A stretch of DNA of 64,000 nucleotides from the NCBI GenBank assembly GCA_021372785.1, contig JAJFTT010000023.1, forward strand, positions 1 through 64,000, in the 5' to 3' direction. Numbering within the stretch: the stretch's first letter is position 1; every line of letters begins with the position of its first letter. The DNA is from Negativicutes bacterium (GTDB lineage: Bacteria > Bacillota > JAAYKD01). The position numbers were made by a program, and so were the translations under genes. The notes under the pieces were generated by a model. It ran no database searches and had not been told where the DNA came from. It was given only the letters and a program-made list of their open reading frames with translations. Shown piece by piece: positions 33,329 to 42,056 of this stretch.

Positions 33329-34135
33329 ATGGAAAAACTGTTAAAAATTGACAAGAAAATCATCTATAGCTTGTTAATATTTTTCTTGATCTTACCCATG
33401 TTCCTGCCGCTGAATATTCCTCTTTCTATCAGTTCGAACACAAAGGCCGTTTATGACTATATCGAGGCTTTACCTGCCGGAAGTAAAGTTTTGCTGGCAC
33501 TCGATTTGGCGGTAACGAGTCGTGCCGAACTTTCCGGACAAATTTTCGCTATTGCCGAACACTGTGTTATGAAGAACCATAAAATATATATGGTCGCTCT
33601 TTGGGATGCAGGGCCGATGTTTGGCGAACAAGTCGTAGATGCCTTCCCACAACTAACCTATGGTGAAGATATTGTAAATCTGGGGTACACAGCCGGTGGT
33701 GAAACCGGCGTTGCCTTTATCGCCTCAAACATCCTCAATGCTTATCCTGTGGATTATCGCGGCAATCAAACTAAGGACCTTCCGATGATGAAAGAGATTG
33801 GCGATATCAATACGATGGATTTTATCTATTGCTTTGGCGCCGGATCCCCAGGACCGCGGGAATGGATACGTCAGGTTGTGACCAATTATCAAACACCCTT
33901 TGCTGCCGGGGTCTTAACGACCAGCGCTGCCGAATATGCTCCTTATGTGCAAGCGGGACAAATGGTCGGTGTATTGGGTGGATTACGTGGCGGCGCCGAG
34001 TATGAACTTCTTATCGGAAAGCCGGGTGCTTCTTTAGCCAAAATGGATTCGGAATCTATTGGTCATCTGTACATCATCGCATTGATTGTGATTGGCAACA
34101 TTGGATATTTTGCCACTAAAAAAAATAAAAAGTAA
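33329..34135 (+). CDS. Membrane-anchored protein with extracytoplasmic domain (cluster gene 3)
   Basis: The 268-residue protein has a membrane helix at about 11-30 and another at about 243-262, with a 210-residue soluble domain between them. The domain has a Rossmann-like alternation (GSKVLLALDLAVTSRAELSG, HKIYMVALWDAG, FIYCFGAGSPGP, GVLGGLRGGAEYELL). It may lie outside the membrane, since both ends are anchored, with a short cytoplasmic KKNKK tail. The topology mirrors cluster gene 1. AGGAGGGTGAG precedes ATG 33329. Confidence 0.7.
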   Translation: MEKLLKIDKKIIYSLLIFFLILPMFLPLNIPLSISSNTKAVYDYIEALPAGSKVLLALDLAVTSRAELSGQIFAIAEHCVMKNHKIYMVALWDAGPMFGEQVVDAFPQLTYGEDIVNLGYTAGGETGVAFIASNILNAYPVDYRGNQTKDLPMMKEIGDINTMDFIYCFGAGSPGPREWIRQVVTNYQTPFAAGVLTTSAAEYAPYVQAGQMVGVLGGLRGGAEYELLIGKPGASLAKMDSESIGHLYIIALIVIGNIGYFATKKNKK

Positions 34136-34153
34136 CTAATGGGGGTGATATAA

Positions 34154-34780
34154 ATGGCAGTATTTTGGTCTTGGGTTGCAGGTCTGATTACGCTGGCAAT
34201 TCTTTCTTTTGTGTTTAAGGAAAATCCGGTGTATCGTCTGGTTGAGCATCTTTATGTCGGAGCCAGTGCCGGCTATTCAATATCTGTGAACTTTGGTTAT
34301 ATTAGAAATTTAGGCTTTTCTAAACTTGGCAACGGGGTTTATATTACGATTATCCCGATCGCCCTGGGATTACTTCTCTTTACGCGCTATTCAAAAAAAT
34401 TGAACTATTTATCCAGATGGACGACAGCTTTTTTGGTAGCACTTGGTTCAGGGTTAGCTCTTTATGGTATTGCAAAATCACAATTAATCACACAAGTATC
34501 GGCAACCTTTTTACCAGTTGTTGTTATGAAGGACGGATCATTTAATTTCCTGAGTTCCATGAACAACTGGATAATGATCTTAGGGGTGCTCAGTGTGTTA
34601 ATTTACTTCTTCTTTACGACCAATATACGCAATCCGGTTTTTTCGACTGCCAGTAAATTTGGCCGCTATCTCATGATGGTCTCCTTTGGTGTGGCCTTCG
34701 GTAATTCTATTATGATGAATATATCTTTACTGTTAGGAACATTCGATACCGTCCTGAAGGATATGCTGCATATCTTCTAG
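34154..34780 (+). CDS. Polytopic membrane protein, unknown function (cluster gene 4)
   Basis: The 208-residue protein has about six membrane segments, starting WSWVAGLITLAILSFVFKEN and containing an early loop PVYRLVEHLYVGASAGYSIS. GGGGGTGAT lies upstream of ATG 34154. It ends the four-gene cluster. Two polytopic and two doubly anchored subunits suggest a membrane complex. What it does cannot be read from sequence. Confidence 0.7.
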   Translation: MAVFWSWVAGLITLAILSFVFKENPVYRLVEHLYVGASAGYSISVNFGYIRNLGFSKLGNGVYITIIPIALGLLLFTRYSKKLNYLSRWTTAFLVALGSGLALYGIAKSQLITQVSATFLPVVVMKDGSFNFLSSMNNWIMILGVLSVLIYFFFTTNIRNPVFSTASKFGRYLMMVSFGVAFGNSIMMNISLLLGTFDTVLKDMLHIF

Positions 34781-35206
34781 ACAGTCAGGTCCAAAAAATT
34801 GTGTTTTTTGCCCGGCACAAATGCAGAGCACCGGCGCAGCGTTTATGCCGCGAAAGGTGGTTTCTCTTGCGAAGGGATACGTCCGGTCAAGCGGCCGGGC
34901 GGATCCTTTCGCTGCCGGCTCAGGCATCAGGCGCTCTATGACCGTTCCGGCGCCGAGCAGAGCAGCCGCTTCCTGTCCTTCGCGAATGTTCTCTTTTCGC
35001 TGAGCTTGCGCTGCTTTCGTTGTATGGTCCGGCAGATTTCCGGAGATACGAGTTGGGCAATGCCGCGGGGAAATTGAGCCATGAAATTCAGCTTCTCCGG
35101 TTTCTGTATTTGACATTACAATTACCTGATAACCGGGCTTGAGTTTTTAATTTTTCCAATTTACACCATGATACGGACTCTATCCAAAGTGAGAAGGGAA
35201 TTAATT
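34781..35206. other. 426-bp GC-rich gap between membrane cluster and amidase
   Basis: The interval 34790-35110 is clearly more GC-rich than the AT-rich genes on both sides and holds a 127-codon open frame on the minus strand (35116 to 34733) that overlaps the end of cluster gene 4. That frame matches nothing I recognise and may be open only because of base composition. The last 90 bases are AT-rich and hold the promoter and the GAGAAGGGA ribosome-binding site of the amidase. Confidence 0.35.
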
Positions 35207-36667
35207 ATGGAAATATTAAAATTAACACTGAAGGAATTACGCAGCGCACTGGATGAAGGAAAAATTACTACATCAGAGCTGGTTCATTTTTACTTGGACC
35301 GGGTTGCCAAATTGAATCATGAGGGTGCCAATATCAACGCTATTTTGGAATTAAATCCTGAGCTTGAACTTTTGGCTCAGGCAAAGGATCACGAAAGAAA
35401 AATTGGCAAAGCAAAAGGTGCCTTGCACGGGATTCCGGTTTTAGTTAAAGATAACATTGATACTTTCGATATGATGCACACCTCGGCAGGTTCACTGGCA
35501 CTGAAGAATCATTATGCTTCTAAGGATGCTTTCGTTGCGCATAAGTTAAAGGAAGCGGGCGCTATCATATTTGGCAAAGCGAACATGACCGAGTGGGCAA
35601 ATTTTATGACCCGGAATATGCGAAATGGATATAGTTCACGTGGCGGACAGGTTTTGAACCCTTATGGTCCCAATGTTTTCGACGTCAGCGGTTCCAGTGC
35701 AGGTTCAGCGGCAGGAGTCGCTTCTCGAATGGTTCCGGTTGCAGTCGGAACTGAAACAAGCGGATCGGTGCTCAGTCCTGCGAATATGAACAGTTTGGTT
35801 GGCATTAAACCAACCGTCGGTTTGGTTAGTCGTACAGGGATTATTCCGATTATGTTTAGTCAGGATACGGCAGGTCCGTTAGCCATTTGTGTTGAAGACG
35901 CCGCTTATTTGCTGAATTCAATGATTGGCATCGATGAGAATGATTCAGCTACCTTGAGTGCGGAAGGTCATTTTGAGAGTGATTATACGAAATTTATTAA
36001 TCCGACCGGTTTACAGGGTAAACGCTTAGGGTTTGTTACTCAAATGAATGAGCGGCTCACTCCGGAGAAACTGGAAGTCATGGAACGTGTCAGAAAAGAA
36101 ATGAGCGAAAACGGCGCTGAGGTAATTATGATCTCGGATATTCCGGGGCTTCTGGAACTCAATAAGAAGCCGTGGTATGCCAGCAGTACAATGAGCTTTG
36201 AATTTAAACCGGCTTTGAATAAGTATTTGTCAACTGTGGAACCTCATTTACCCGTGCATCATCTGACTGATGTGATCTGTTTTAATCAGCAGAATGCTGA
36301 GCAGTGCTTAAAATATGGACAAATTCATTTTATTGAATCACAGTCCCGAAGCGGTTCTTTGTCGGAGAGCGAATACATCGAAGACCGGAAAGCGGATCTC
36401 AAATACAGTCGGGAAATGGGAATCGATTGGGCTTTGGGGAAATACAAAGTAGATGCGCTTGTTTTCCCGGCTTCCAGTGTAGCTTCTATTGCTGCCAAAG
36501 CGGGCTACCCATCCATAGCAATACCAGCCGGATACTTAGAGGGCGGTGAACCTTTTGGCATCTCAATGACAGCCGGAGCATGGCAGGAAGGTCTGTTAAT
36601 TGAAATTGCCTCGGGATATGAATCTGCAACACATCATCGTAACGATCCCGAGTGTGCGAAGTTTTGA
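35207..36667 (+). CDS. Amidase-signature family amidase
   Basis: The 486-residue protein from ATG 35207 has the full amidase-signature triad: lysine in VLVKDNIDTF (about residue 80), the cis-serine in GSSAGSAAGVAS and the nucleophile serine in GTETSGSVLSPAN. The GTETSGS-LSP form is typical of the peptide-amidase-like Gram-positive and Stenotrophomonas group that removes C-terminal or side-chain amides. There is no signal peptide, so the enzyme is cytoplasmic. It follows the four-gene membrane cluster on the same strand after 426 bases, ending in a strong terminator. Whether it belongs to that cluster is uncertain. Confidence 0.88.
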   Translation: MEILKLTLKELRSALDEGKITTSELVHFYLDRVAKLNHEGANINAILELNPELELLAQAKDHERKIGKAKGALHGIPVLVKDNIDTFDMMHTSAGSLALKNHYASKDAFVAHKLKEAGAIIFGKANMTEWANFMTRNMRNGYSSRGGQVLNPYGPNVFDVSGSSAGSAAGVASRMVPVAVGTETSGSVLSPANMNSLVGIKPTVGLVSRTGIIPIMFSQDTAGPLAICVEDAAYLLNSMIGIDENDSATLSAEGHFESDYTKFINPTGLQGKRLGFVTQMNERLTPEKLEVMERVRKEMSENGAEVIMISDIPGLLELNKKPWYASSTMSFEFKPALNKYLSTVEPHLPVHHLTDVICFNQQNAEQCLKYGQIHFIESQSRSGSLSESEYIEDRKADLKYSREMGIDWALGKYKVDALVFPASSVASIAAKAGYPSIAIPAGYLEGGEPFGISMTAGAWQEGLLIEIASGYESATHHRNDPECAKF

Positions 36668-36730
36668 TTATTGATAGAAAACAGTGCCGAGTTAAAAGCG
36701 CAGGGATTATTCCATAATAAGGATTAGATT

Positions 36731-36817
36731 TGCTAAAAAAAGGCTGCGGCAACACAGCCTAAAAAGCAGAGCCGGGCGGCTGCCCTAAGCAGACACAAGG
36801 CTCTGCTTTTTTTTTAG
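36731..36817 (+). terminator. Compound terminator after the amidase gene
   Basis: AAAAAGCAGAGCC (36761-36773) pairs with GGCTCTGCTTTTT (from 36799), followed by more T. The flanking TGCTAAAAAAA at 36731 can pair with the T-run and AGCA beyond it, giving a larger nested structure. Confidence 0.85.
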
Positions 36818-36881
36818 CAGGTCCGGATTACATCGTGAAAACTCCAATACAGCATGCACAAGGATCCCTGCGCATTAAAAA

Positions 36882-36945
36882 AAGGAGCCGCCGCAATTTC
36901 CCGTTTTGCTGCAGCTCCTTGCCACAGCGCCTGGCGCTGTGGTTC
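36882..36945 (-). terminator. Paired hairpins downstream of the lipoprotein gene
   Basis: On the minus strand CCACAGCGCC/GGCGCTGTGG (36922-36942) is followed by an imperfect GGAGC-GC-GCAA/TTGC-GC-GCTCC stem and then a run of T. The second structure is the probable terminator of the lipoprotein gene. The rest of 36818-37039 shows no gene. Confidence 0.65.
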
Positions 36946-37039
36946 CGAAGAATTTTTTGGCTATTTTTTCTGTCTGCTTGACAGGGAGCAGTTCGCCTGG
37001 TTTCCAACCTGCAAAGAGACGCGGGGATTATTGTTGTAC

Positions 37040-37555
37040 TCAATCGGGCAGCGTAAGCAAAACCTCATAGATGTTGCCGAGATAATCGTCGGCATAGACT
37101 TCCTGATAGCGCAGGATGAAACGGTCAATTGTTTTGGGAACCTGATAAATCAGTTGGCCGCTGCGCTGCTCGGAAGCGGCTAAACGGTAGCTGTCGGGAA
37201 ATTGCGTATCACAGAAGAGCTGTAATGGGTAAGCGCTGACGGTTTGATCGCCTTCCTGCCATAATAAGAGAAAATCACTGTAGTCCATCGGCACAATTTC
37301 TTCTCCTTCGTTGCGGACTGTTAGATCCAGAGAAAGCAAGAGGGCGTCCTCTGCTTGCGGCAGATAATTGTGCAGCGTGCGCGAAACCAATACCTGATCG
37401 ACAGAATAAGCAAAGAAAGCAGTATGAATCGTCTCTTCGGCGGCAGCCGTGATGGTTTTGCCGCCGGGCCGTTTTTCTGTCGGCGCCACAGGTTGACAGG
37501 CGGTGAGAAACAAACAAGTAAGCAGCAAGAGCAGAGCGAATTTTCTATATGGCAT
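37040..37555 (-). CDS. Lipoprotein of DUF4352-like type
   Basis: ATG 37555 is preferred (GGGTGAT upstream); GTG 37564 is in frame. A type II signal peptide ends at the lipobox LTAC, so the mature protein would be lipid-anchored from Cys near residue 20. The remaining 150 residues form a beta-sandwich resembling DUF4352 (LLSLDLTVRNEGEEIVPMDY, RSGQLIYQVPKTIDRFILRY), a domain common in Gram-positive lipoproteins and thought to bind partners or ligands. It follows the 311-residue zinc-ribbon gene by 29 bases on the same strand and may be co-transcribed. Confidence 0.75.
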   Translation of the reverse strand: MPYRKFALLLLLTCLFLTACQPVAPTEKRPGGKTITAAAEETIHTAFFAYSVDQVLVSRTLHNYLPQAEDALLLSLDLTVRNEGEEIVPMDYSDFLLLWQEGDQTVSAYPLQLFCDTQFPDSYRLAASEQRSGQLIYQVPKTIDRFILRYQEVYADDYLGNIYEVLLTLPD

Positions 37556-37584
37556 CGATATCACCCGTTCCTGATTTGCCGGAA

Positions 37585-38520
37585 TTAAAGCTGCGGTTCC
37601 GGTTTTTCAGGTTTCTGATCAGAAGCGGTTTTGCGCGAACGAAAGTAAGCGTTGGAACGTTTTTCCGGCAGGCTGGCGGCAGGAATTGGCGCCGCTTTGC
37701 TGGTTTCCGAAGCTAATTTTTTAATTTGTTCGCCCGGTAATTTGGTGACCAGCGGTCTGCTTTTGCCTGCAGGCGGCTGCGGGCGTTCGCCAGCGGGTCT
37801 GCGCTCCTCCTGACGATTTTTAGACCGATTGAGGTTTTGTGATGGATGTTCCGTAACGGCTGCGCGAGCAACGGATTCGCTGCGGTTGCCGGCGGGACGC
37901 TCGCTGCGCTCATTGTACTGAACGCGTTCATGCGGACGGCTCTGCTTCTCGGTCCGCGGCCGCTCTGCCTGACGTTCCGCTCTTTCTATTTGGTTCGTTT
38001 CGCTGTCATGTTCCGGACGGTTTTTGCGGCCGCTGTCCCGATTGTCTTTCGCACCGCGGTCGGCGGTACTGCGTTCACCGCGGTCGGCGGCGGCTAAATT
38101 GGGAACCGGTGTGGGTTTTTCAATCTGGATTTTTTCACCCAGATTCATTTCCGGCAGGTCGACTTTTTGAGCGGGGGTGAGAAACTGTACCACCGTATGG
38201 GCGCCGCAGCCTTCACATTGGTAAAGGATCCGGATCGCTTTTTGATATCGGCTGCCCTCATGGCTGACCAACAGCATACGGCGATGACAATAAGGGCAGG
38301 TTAGATTGTGATCGTAACCGATGGGGCCGACCTTAACCCCGAATTCCATATCCCATTGCACCACTTCTTCGATTTTCATCATACGGGCCGGACTTTTATT
38401 GAGACCGGAACCGGGATATACTTTGGGCAGAGTTTCTTCCGTCACTTCTTTTTCGCTCACGGCGGCCGGAGATTCCACAGGTTTTTCCTGCGGCGGGTTG
38501 GGTTGTTTTACTTCTTCCAT
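37585..38520 (-). CDS. Zinc-ribbon protein with long disordered charged tail
   Basis: The 311-residue protein starts at ATG 38520 behind GGAGGATT. Residues about 72-110 form a four-cysteine ribbon, CPYCHRRM and CEGCGAH, that should bind one zinc. Residues 135-290 are strongly biased toward R, E, N, P, S and A (RPAGNRSESVARAAVTEHPS), so they are probably unfolded. There is no signal peptide. The design, a small zinc domain plus a basic-acidic tail, is seen in RNA- or DNA-binding proteins, but no partner can be named. Confidence 0.65.
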   Translation of the reverse strand: MEEVKQPNPPQEKPVESPAAVSEKEVTEETLPKVYPGSGLNKSPARMMKIEEVVQWDMEFGVKVGPIGYDHNLTCPYCHRRMLLVSHEGSRYQKAIRILYQCEGCGAHTVVQFLTPAQKVDLPEMNLGEKIQIEKPTPVPNLAAADRGERSTADRGAKDNRDSGRKNRPEHDSETNQIERAERQAERPRTEKQSRPHERVQYNERSERPAGNRSESVARAAVTEHPSQNLNRSKNRQEERRPAGERPQPPAGKSRPLVTKLPGEQIKKLASETSKAAPIPAASLPEKRSNAYFRSRKTASDQKPEKPEPQL

Positions 38521-38729
38521 CTATCCATAATCCTCCTTAGGTGATTGTTTTCCTTCAGAAACGCATGCCGGCTGTCGGCACGCGCAGTTGATAGCATCAG
38601 GCTGAATCATCCCGATCTATAATCATATTATATCAGATTTACGGGCGTCATGCCAGTAGCAAAGAGAAATATTTAGATTTTCCTCTAAAAAACGATCCGC
38701 ATTGCCTAAAAAACAAGGCGGATGAGGTT

Positions 38730-39707
38730 TTAAAGTTTGTTTTGAATCATTTGCATCAATTCGGGGGCATATCTGAGAGAAGTCAGGCTGACCGGTATGC
38801 CGAGTTCCTGACAAATCCCGCTCAGGATGGTACGGGCCATTTCACTGCCGGTCTTGATTTCCGAAGGCCGGCAGCCGGCTTTTTGCAGCACACGCAACAG
38901 GCTCATGCTGATTGCGGCAAAATTTTCTGCTTTACTGGTGAGCTGGTAATCAATCAGCCGGCCGTTCCCGGCATCGATTAAGAGAAAAATCCAAGGATAG
39001 AACGGGCGTTCTCCCTCTTTGAGCCGGATCGGTTTGAGACTCAAAACCAAACTGCATTCAAAAATCAGGTCCGGTTTGCTGGGCAGGCTTTGAATCACCT
39101 CTGGGTTTTCCGGACGCAGATAACTTAACAGCTGCCGTTCTTTTGGCATTATTGCCTGATAATCGTCCTGCCAGATGCCATGCAGCAGGCGGCGGATCAG
39201 ACAGCCCTTAGCAGAGTCGATCAGAGCCCGATCCTTTTCCGCCCTGACGATCACTTGCCGCACTTGCGGCAGCAAGCGGCAAAGCAGGGCTGCGTCAGTA
39301 TCATTAATCAGCCAGGGCAGATACTCCGGCGTGTAATCTTTGAAGCGCGGGTAGCCTTTGGCAGTCGCCGTCATGCTGCCGGCTTTCTGCAGGAGCCGCC
39401 AATCGGCATCGGTCATCTCGCGAAACCCGGCCAATTGCATCAGATAAAGAGCCAGTTGATTCGGTTTGATTTTCTCATCGGTCTGACTCAGCCATTCCTG
39501 CAGATTCAGATAAGCTTCATACCCTTTGGCAAGAGAAAAGCCATAGTCCAGACCATTTTGACCAAAGATACTGACAAAATAGAGCAGATGTGTTTTTGGA
39601 TGTTCAATCGCGAAAACATCGCTTTCCCTGAATTGATTCCAGGGTTGCAAGGCGACAATCACCGCGGTCTCATGCAGCAGTTGTTCATATGAATTTGTTT
39701 GCGGCAC
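38730..39707 (-). CDS. Conserved hypothetical protein, DUF6930/DUF7309-like
   Basis: The 325-residue protein starts at GTG 39707 (GGAAGG 11 bases upstream). It lacks membrane segments. Two halves appear: residues 1-190 (HPKTHLLYFVSIFGQNGLDY, TDADWRLLQKAGSMTATAKG) and 195-325 (WIFLLIDAGNGRLIDYQL and a helical end SEMARTILSGICQELGIP). The arrangement recalls proteins annotated with DUF7309 and DUF6930, whose function is unknown; this is from memory of the pattern. It is a single-gene unit. Confidence 0.55.
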   Translation of the reverse strand: MPQTNSYEQLLHETAVIVALQPWNQFRESDVFAIEHPKTHLLYFVSIFGQNGLDYGFSLAKGYEAYLNLQEWLSQTDEKIKPNQLALYLMQLAGFREMTDADWRLLQKAGSMTATAKGYPRFKDYTPEYLPWLINDTDAALLCRLLPQVRQVIVRAEKDRALIDSAKGCLIRRLLHGIWQDDYQAIMPKERQLLSYLRPENPEVIQSLPSKPDLIFECSLVLSLKPIRLKEGERPFYPWIFLLIDAGNGRLIDYQLTSKAENFAAISMSLLRVLQKAGCRPSEIKTGSEMARTILSGICQELGIPVSLTSLRYAPELMQMIQNKL

Positions 39708-40140
39708 AGCAAATCATTCCTTCCAAAAAGTAGCTTTATTTTTAGTTCACCATAACCTTCGCCGAATCCTGTCGGGAGCCGCGGAGGAATGCAGTTGGTT
39801 TTGTTATTCCGCGGGGAAAAAAGCGACAAGCGTCAATCCTGGTCCGCTCTGCCTGCCCGCAGCGGCGCCGAAGACAAATTCGCCGTCATCCTGTTTCATT
39901 TTCAATTCCTTTTTCAATGGAACAGCTGGAGCGGATTGCCGGAATGAGCGGAGTTCACGGGTATTTCGGTATCGGTGATGTGCTCTGCGGTTGTCTGATC
40001 ACCTCTTTGCTTTGAAATGAGTGCTGTTTTGATTTAAAACAATGAGTTTGTCAGGGGAGTTTTGCGATGCATGCAAAAAAAACTTGCTGCCGTGTTCTGC
40101 GGCAGCAAGGCGGATTCATTCGCTGAGGATGGTTGCCAAA
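39708..40140. other. 433-bp gap
   Basis: Two tiny open frames are present, one on the minus strand (39899 to 39804, MKQDDGEFVFGAAAG...) and one on the plus strand near 39915-40015. Neither has enough length or a clear family. The minus-strand one has a fair ribosome-binding site (AAAGGAATT) and could be the tail of a lost gene. The right part holds the terminator of the MATE gene. Confidence 0.35.
40083..40109 (-). terminator. Intrinsic terminator of the MATE gene at 40141
   Basis: CTTGCTGCCG (from 40083) pairs with CGGCAGCAAG (to 40109) around a short loop. The preceding A-run gives a U-tract on the minus strand. Confidence 0.9.
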
Positions 40141-41532
40141 CTACATAATCTCAATCGCGGGTTTTTCTTCGTCTTTAATCACTCCCTGCGTTTTCCAGTG
40201 TCCGGTGCGATAGTAGCCGAAGAGCATAACAAACTGCATGATTATGGAGAAGACCATCGCCCAGAACAAACCATATTGGTTCTGCGGCCGTACGGCAATG
40301 AAATAAGCCACCGGGATCCTTAAGAGATTACCGAGGATGGAAACGGCCATCGGCGCATAGGAGGCGCCGGCGCCGCGCATGGCGCCGCTCAAATTCTGAT
40401 TGAGACCCATGATGAAATAGAAGAAAGCGAGAATACGAATACCCTGCCCGGCAATGCTGAGTACATTTTGATTGTCGGTGAAAATGCGCATCACATTGCC
40501 GCCAAAAAACCAGAGGATAACACCCAGGACAAGACCAAAACCGACAATGATACGAAGAGCGGTATTGATCGCATCATGAGCCCGGTCGAGCCTGCGGGCA
40601 CCCACATTCTGCCCGACAAAGGTACTCAAAGCCATACCGAAAGACATCATAGGGATGACGACAAAACCATCAACCTTCTGCACTATCGCATTGGCGGCGA
40701 TATAGTTGGAACCAAATCCGTTGGCGAATGACTGGATGACAACAGATCCCAAAGACATGGCGACGTTCTGAATGGCGGAGGGGACACCAAGACGCAGGAT
40801 GGTTTTAGCCAGCGGTTTGTCAATCCGCATACTTTTGGGAGAAACATGGACCGGATAAGCGCCGGAATTGATGCGGATATGCACCAAGGCGCCTGAAACA
40901 AAGTGCGAGATGAGGGTAGCGATGGCCACACCGGCCACAGCCCAATGAAAAACAACAACAAAGAGCAGATCCAGAAGAATATTCAGCACGGCGGCAACGC
41001 TGAGAAAGATCAGCGGATAACGGGAATCACCCATGCCGCGTAAGATGCCGCCGCCAACATTGTAGGCGATATTACCCAGCGTGCCGGCAAAAATAATGGC
41101 TAAATAAGTTGTGGAATCGCCTATGATATTGGCTGGCGTTCCCAATAATTCCAACATCGGTCTGGATAAAGCCAAACCGGCGACCGTGATGAGCGCACCG
41201 GCGATATAAATTAAAGTAAAGGCAGTATTGATGGTTTTATTGACGGTTTCCAAACGCTTGGCCCCATAATTTTGAGCAACAACAATACTGGCACCAATGG
41301 AAATACCGAAGAATAAGCTATTGAACAGCATCATCAGCGGAAAGCTGGCGCTGACGGCAGCGACTGCATCAGAGCTGACAAAATTGCCTACCACGATGGT
41401 ATCAACTACATTGTAGAGCTGTGAGATCAGATTGCCGGCAATCATCGGCAGAGAAAAAATCAGCAATTTTTTGGTGATGCTGCCCTCGGTTAAATCGCCG
41501 CGTAAGTGCTTTGCCTGAGTGTTGTCACTCAT
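40141..41532 (-). CDS. MATE family efflux transporter (fifth in the window)
   Basis: The 463-residue protein starts at ATG 41532, with AAGGAG 12 bases upstream; the in-frame ATG 41544 would abut the site and is less likely. The sequence has 12 membrane segments and typical blocks (LPMIAGNLISQLYNVVDTIV, FVGQNVGARRLDRAHDAINT, AMRGAGASYAPMAVSILGNL), nearest to the NorM/DinF-like clostridial group. A consensus promoter lies 50 bases upstream. It is unrelated in detail to the tandem copies at 25-30 kb. Confidence 0.9.
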   Translation of the reverse strand: MSDNTQAKHLRGDLTEGSITKKLLIFSLPMIAGNLISQLYNVVDTIVVGNFVSSDAVAAVSASFPLMMLFNSLFFGISIGASIVVAQNYGAKRLETVNKTINTAFTLIYIAGALITVAGLALSRPMLELLGTPANIIGDSTTYLAIIFAGTLGNIAYNVGGGILRGMGDSRYPLIFLSVAAVLNILLDLLFVVVFHWAVAGVAIATLISHFVSGALVHIRINSGAYPVHVSPKSMRIDKPLAKTILRLGVPSAIQNVAMSLGSVVIQSFANGFGSNYIAANAIVQKVDGFVVIPMMSFGMALSTFVGQNVGARRLDRAHDAINTALRIIVGFGLVLGVILWFFGGNVMRIFTDNQNVLSIAGQGIRILAFFYFIMGLNQNLSGAMRGAGASYAPMAVSILGNLLRIPVAYFIAVRPQNQYGLFWAMVFSIIMQFVMLFGYYRTGHWKTQGVIKDEEKPAIEIM

Positions 41533-41581
41533 AAACTGTAACATCTCCTTGTTATCTTATCAATTGATAGTAAGCTAACTG

Positions 41582-41610
41582 ATAGTATCATGAAGCGTAT
41601 TTCTTGTCAA
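41582..41610 (-). promoter_or_regulatory. Promoter of the MATE gene with TACTATCA repeats
   Basis: On the minus strand TTGACA (41610-41605) and TACTAT (41587-41582) are 17 bases apart. TACTATCA occurs again downstream, followed by the palindrome TATCAATTGATA near 41559-41570. Such palindromes are used by MarR-type repressors, but no regulator gene is adjacent. Confidence 0.65.
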
Positions 41611-41617
41611 CGCAAAG

Positions 41618-41645
41618 CCCCGCAGAAGCGGAATTTTCTGCGGGG
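41618..41645 (-). terminator. Probable terminator of the copA-csoR operon
   Basis: CCCCGCAGAA (41618-41627) pairs with TTCTGCGGGG (41636-41645). On the minus strand it is followed by CTTTGCG, a poor U-tract. Confidence 0.55.
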
Positions 41646-41774
41646 TATCAGAAATCTTTTCTTTTCGGAAAATAAGTAATTCGTTAGGTTAACGCGGAAC
41701 AGCTTAGTAAAAAGAAATACTGAGTTAAAATAAGACAAAAACTCTTATCAGGGTGCCTTTGCCTGCGGTTGGAC

Positions 41775-42038
41775 TCAGCGCGTCAATTTATCCAGCAGCG
41801 CCAGGATTTCATCGATTTTTTCCTGATCGTTGCCTTCCGCCACCGCCTGACGGACACAGCTGCCCAAATGGGCTTTGATGATCGCTTTGTTGGTTTTATT
41901 CAGGATGGAGACGGTAGCCAGGACTTGGTTAGAAATATCGATGCAGTAGCGATCTTCTTCCACCATTTTCAGGATGCCGTCGATTTGGCCGCGGGCCGTT
42001 TTAAGCAAAGTACTGACTTCAGATCGATCGGCTTTCAT
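41775..42038 (-). CDS. csoR: Copper-sensing repressor CsoR
   Basis: The 87-residue all-helical protein is the right length for the CsoR/RcnR family. The Cu(I) ligands are present: Cys in DRYCIDISNQ near residue 32, His in IIKAHLGSC near 57 and Cys four residues later. In the family, metal binding releases DNA and opens copper-efflux genes. The gene lies 18 bases downstream of copA in the same operon. A GC-rich pseudo-palindrome at 44668-44689, upstream of copA, is the likely operator, giving negative autoregulation. AAAGGG precedes ATG 42038. Confidence 0.9.
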   Translation of the reverse strand: MKADRSEVSTLLKTARGQIDGILKMVEEDRYCIDISNQVLATVSILNKTNKAIIKAHLGSCVRQAVAEGNDQEKIDEILALLDKLTR

Positions 42039-42056
42039 GCATCGGACCCTTTCTGT

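Noticed and set aside
34733-35116. 127-codon minus-strand frame in the GC-rich gap
   Set aside because: It overlaps the end of a real gene, has no convincing family match and is open in a GC-rich stretch where chance frames are common. Kept only as a gap note.
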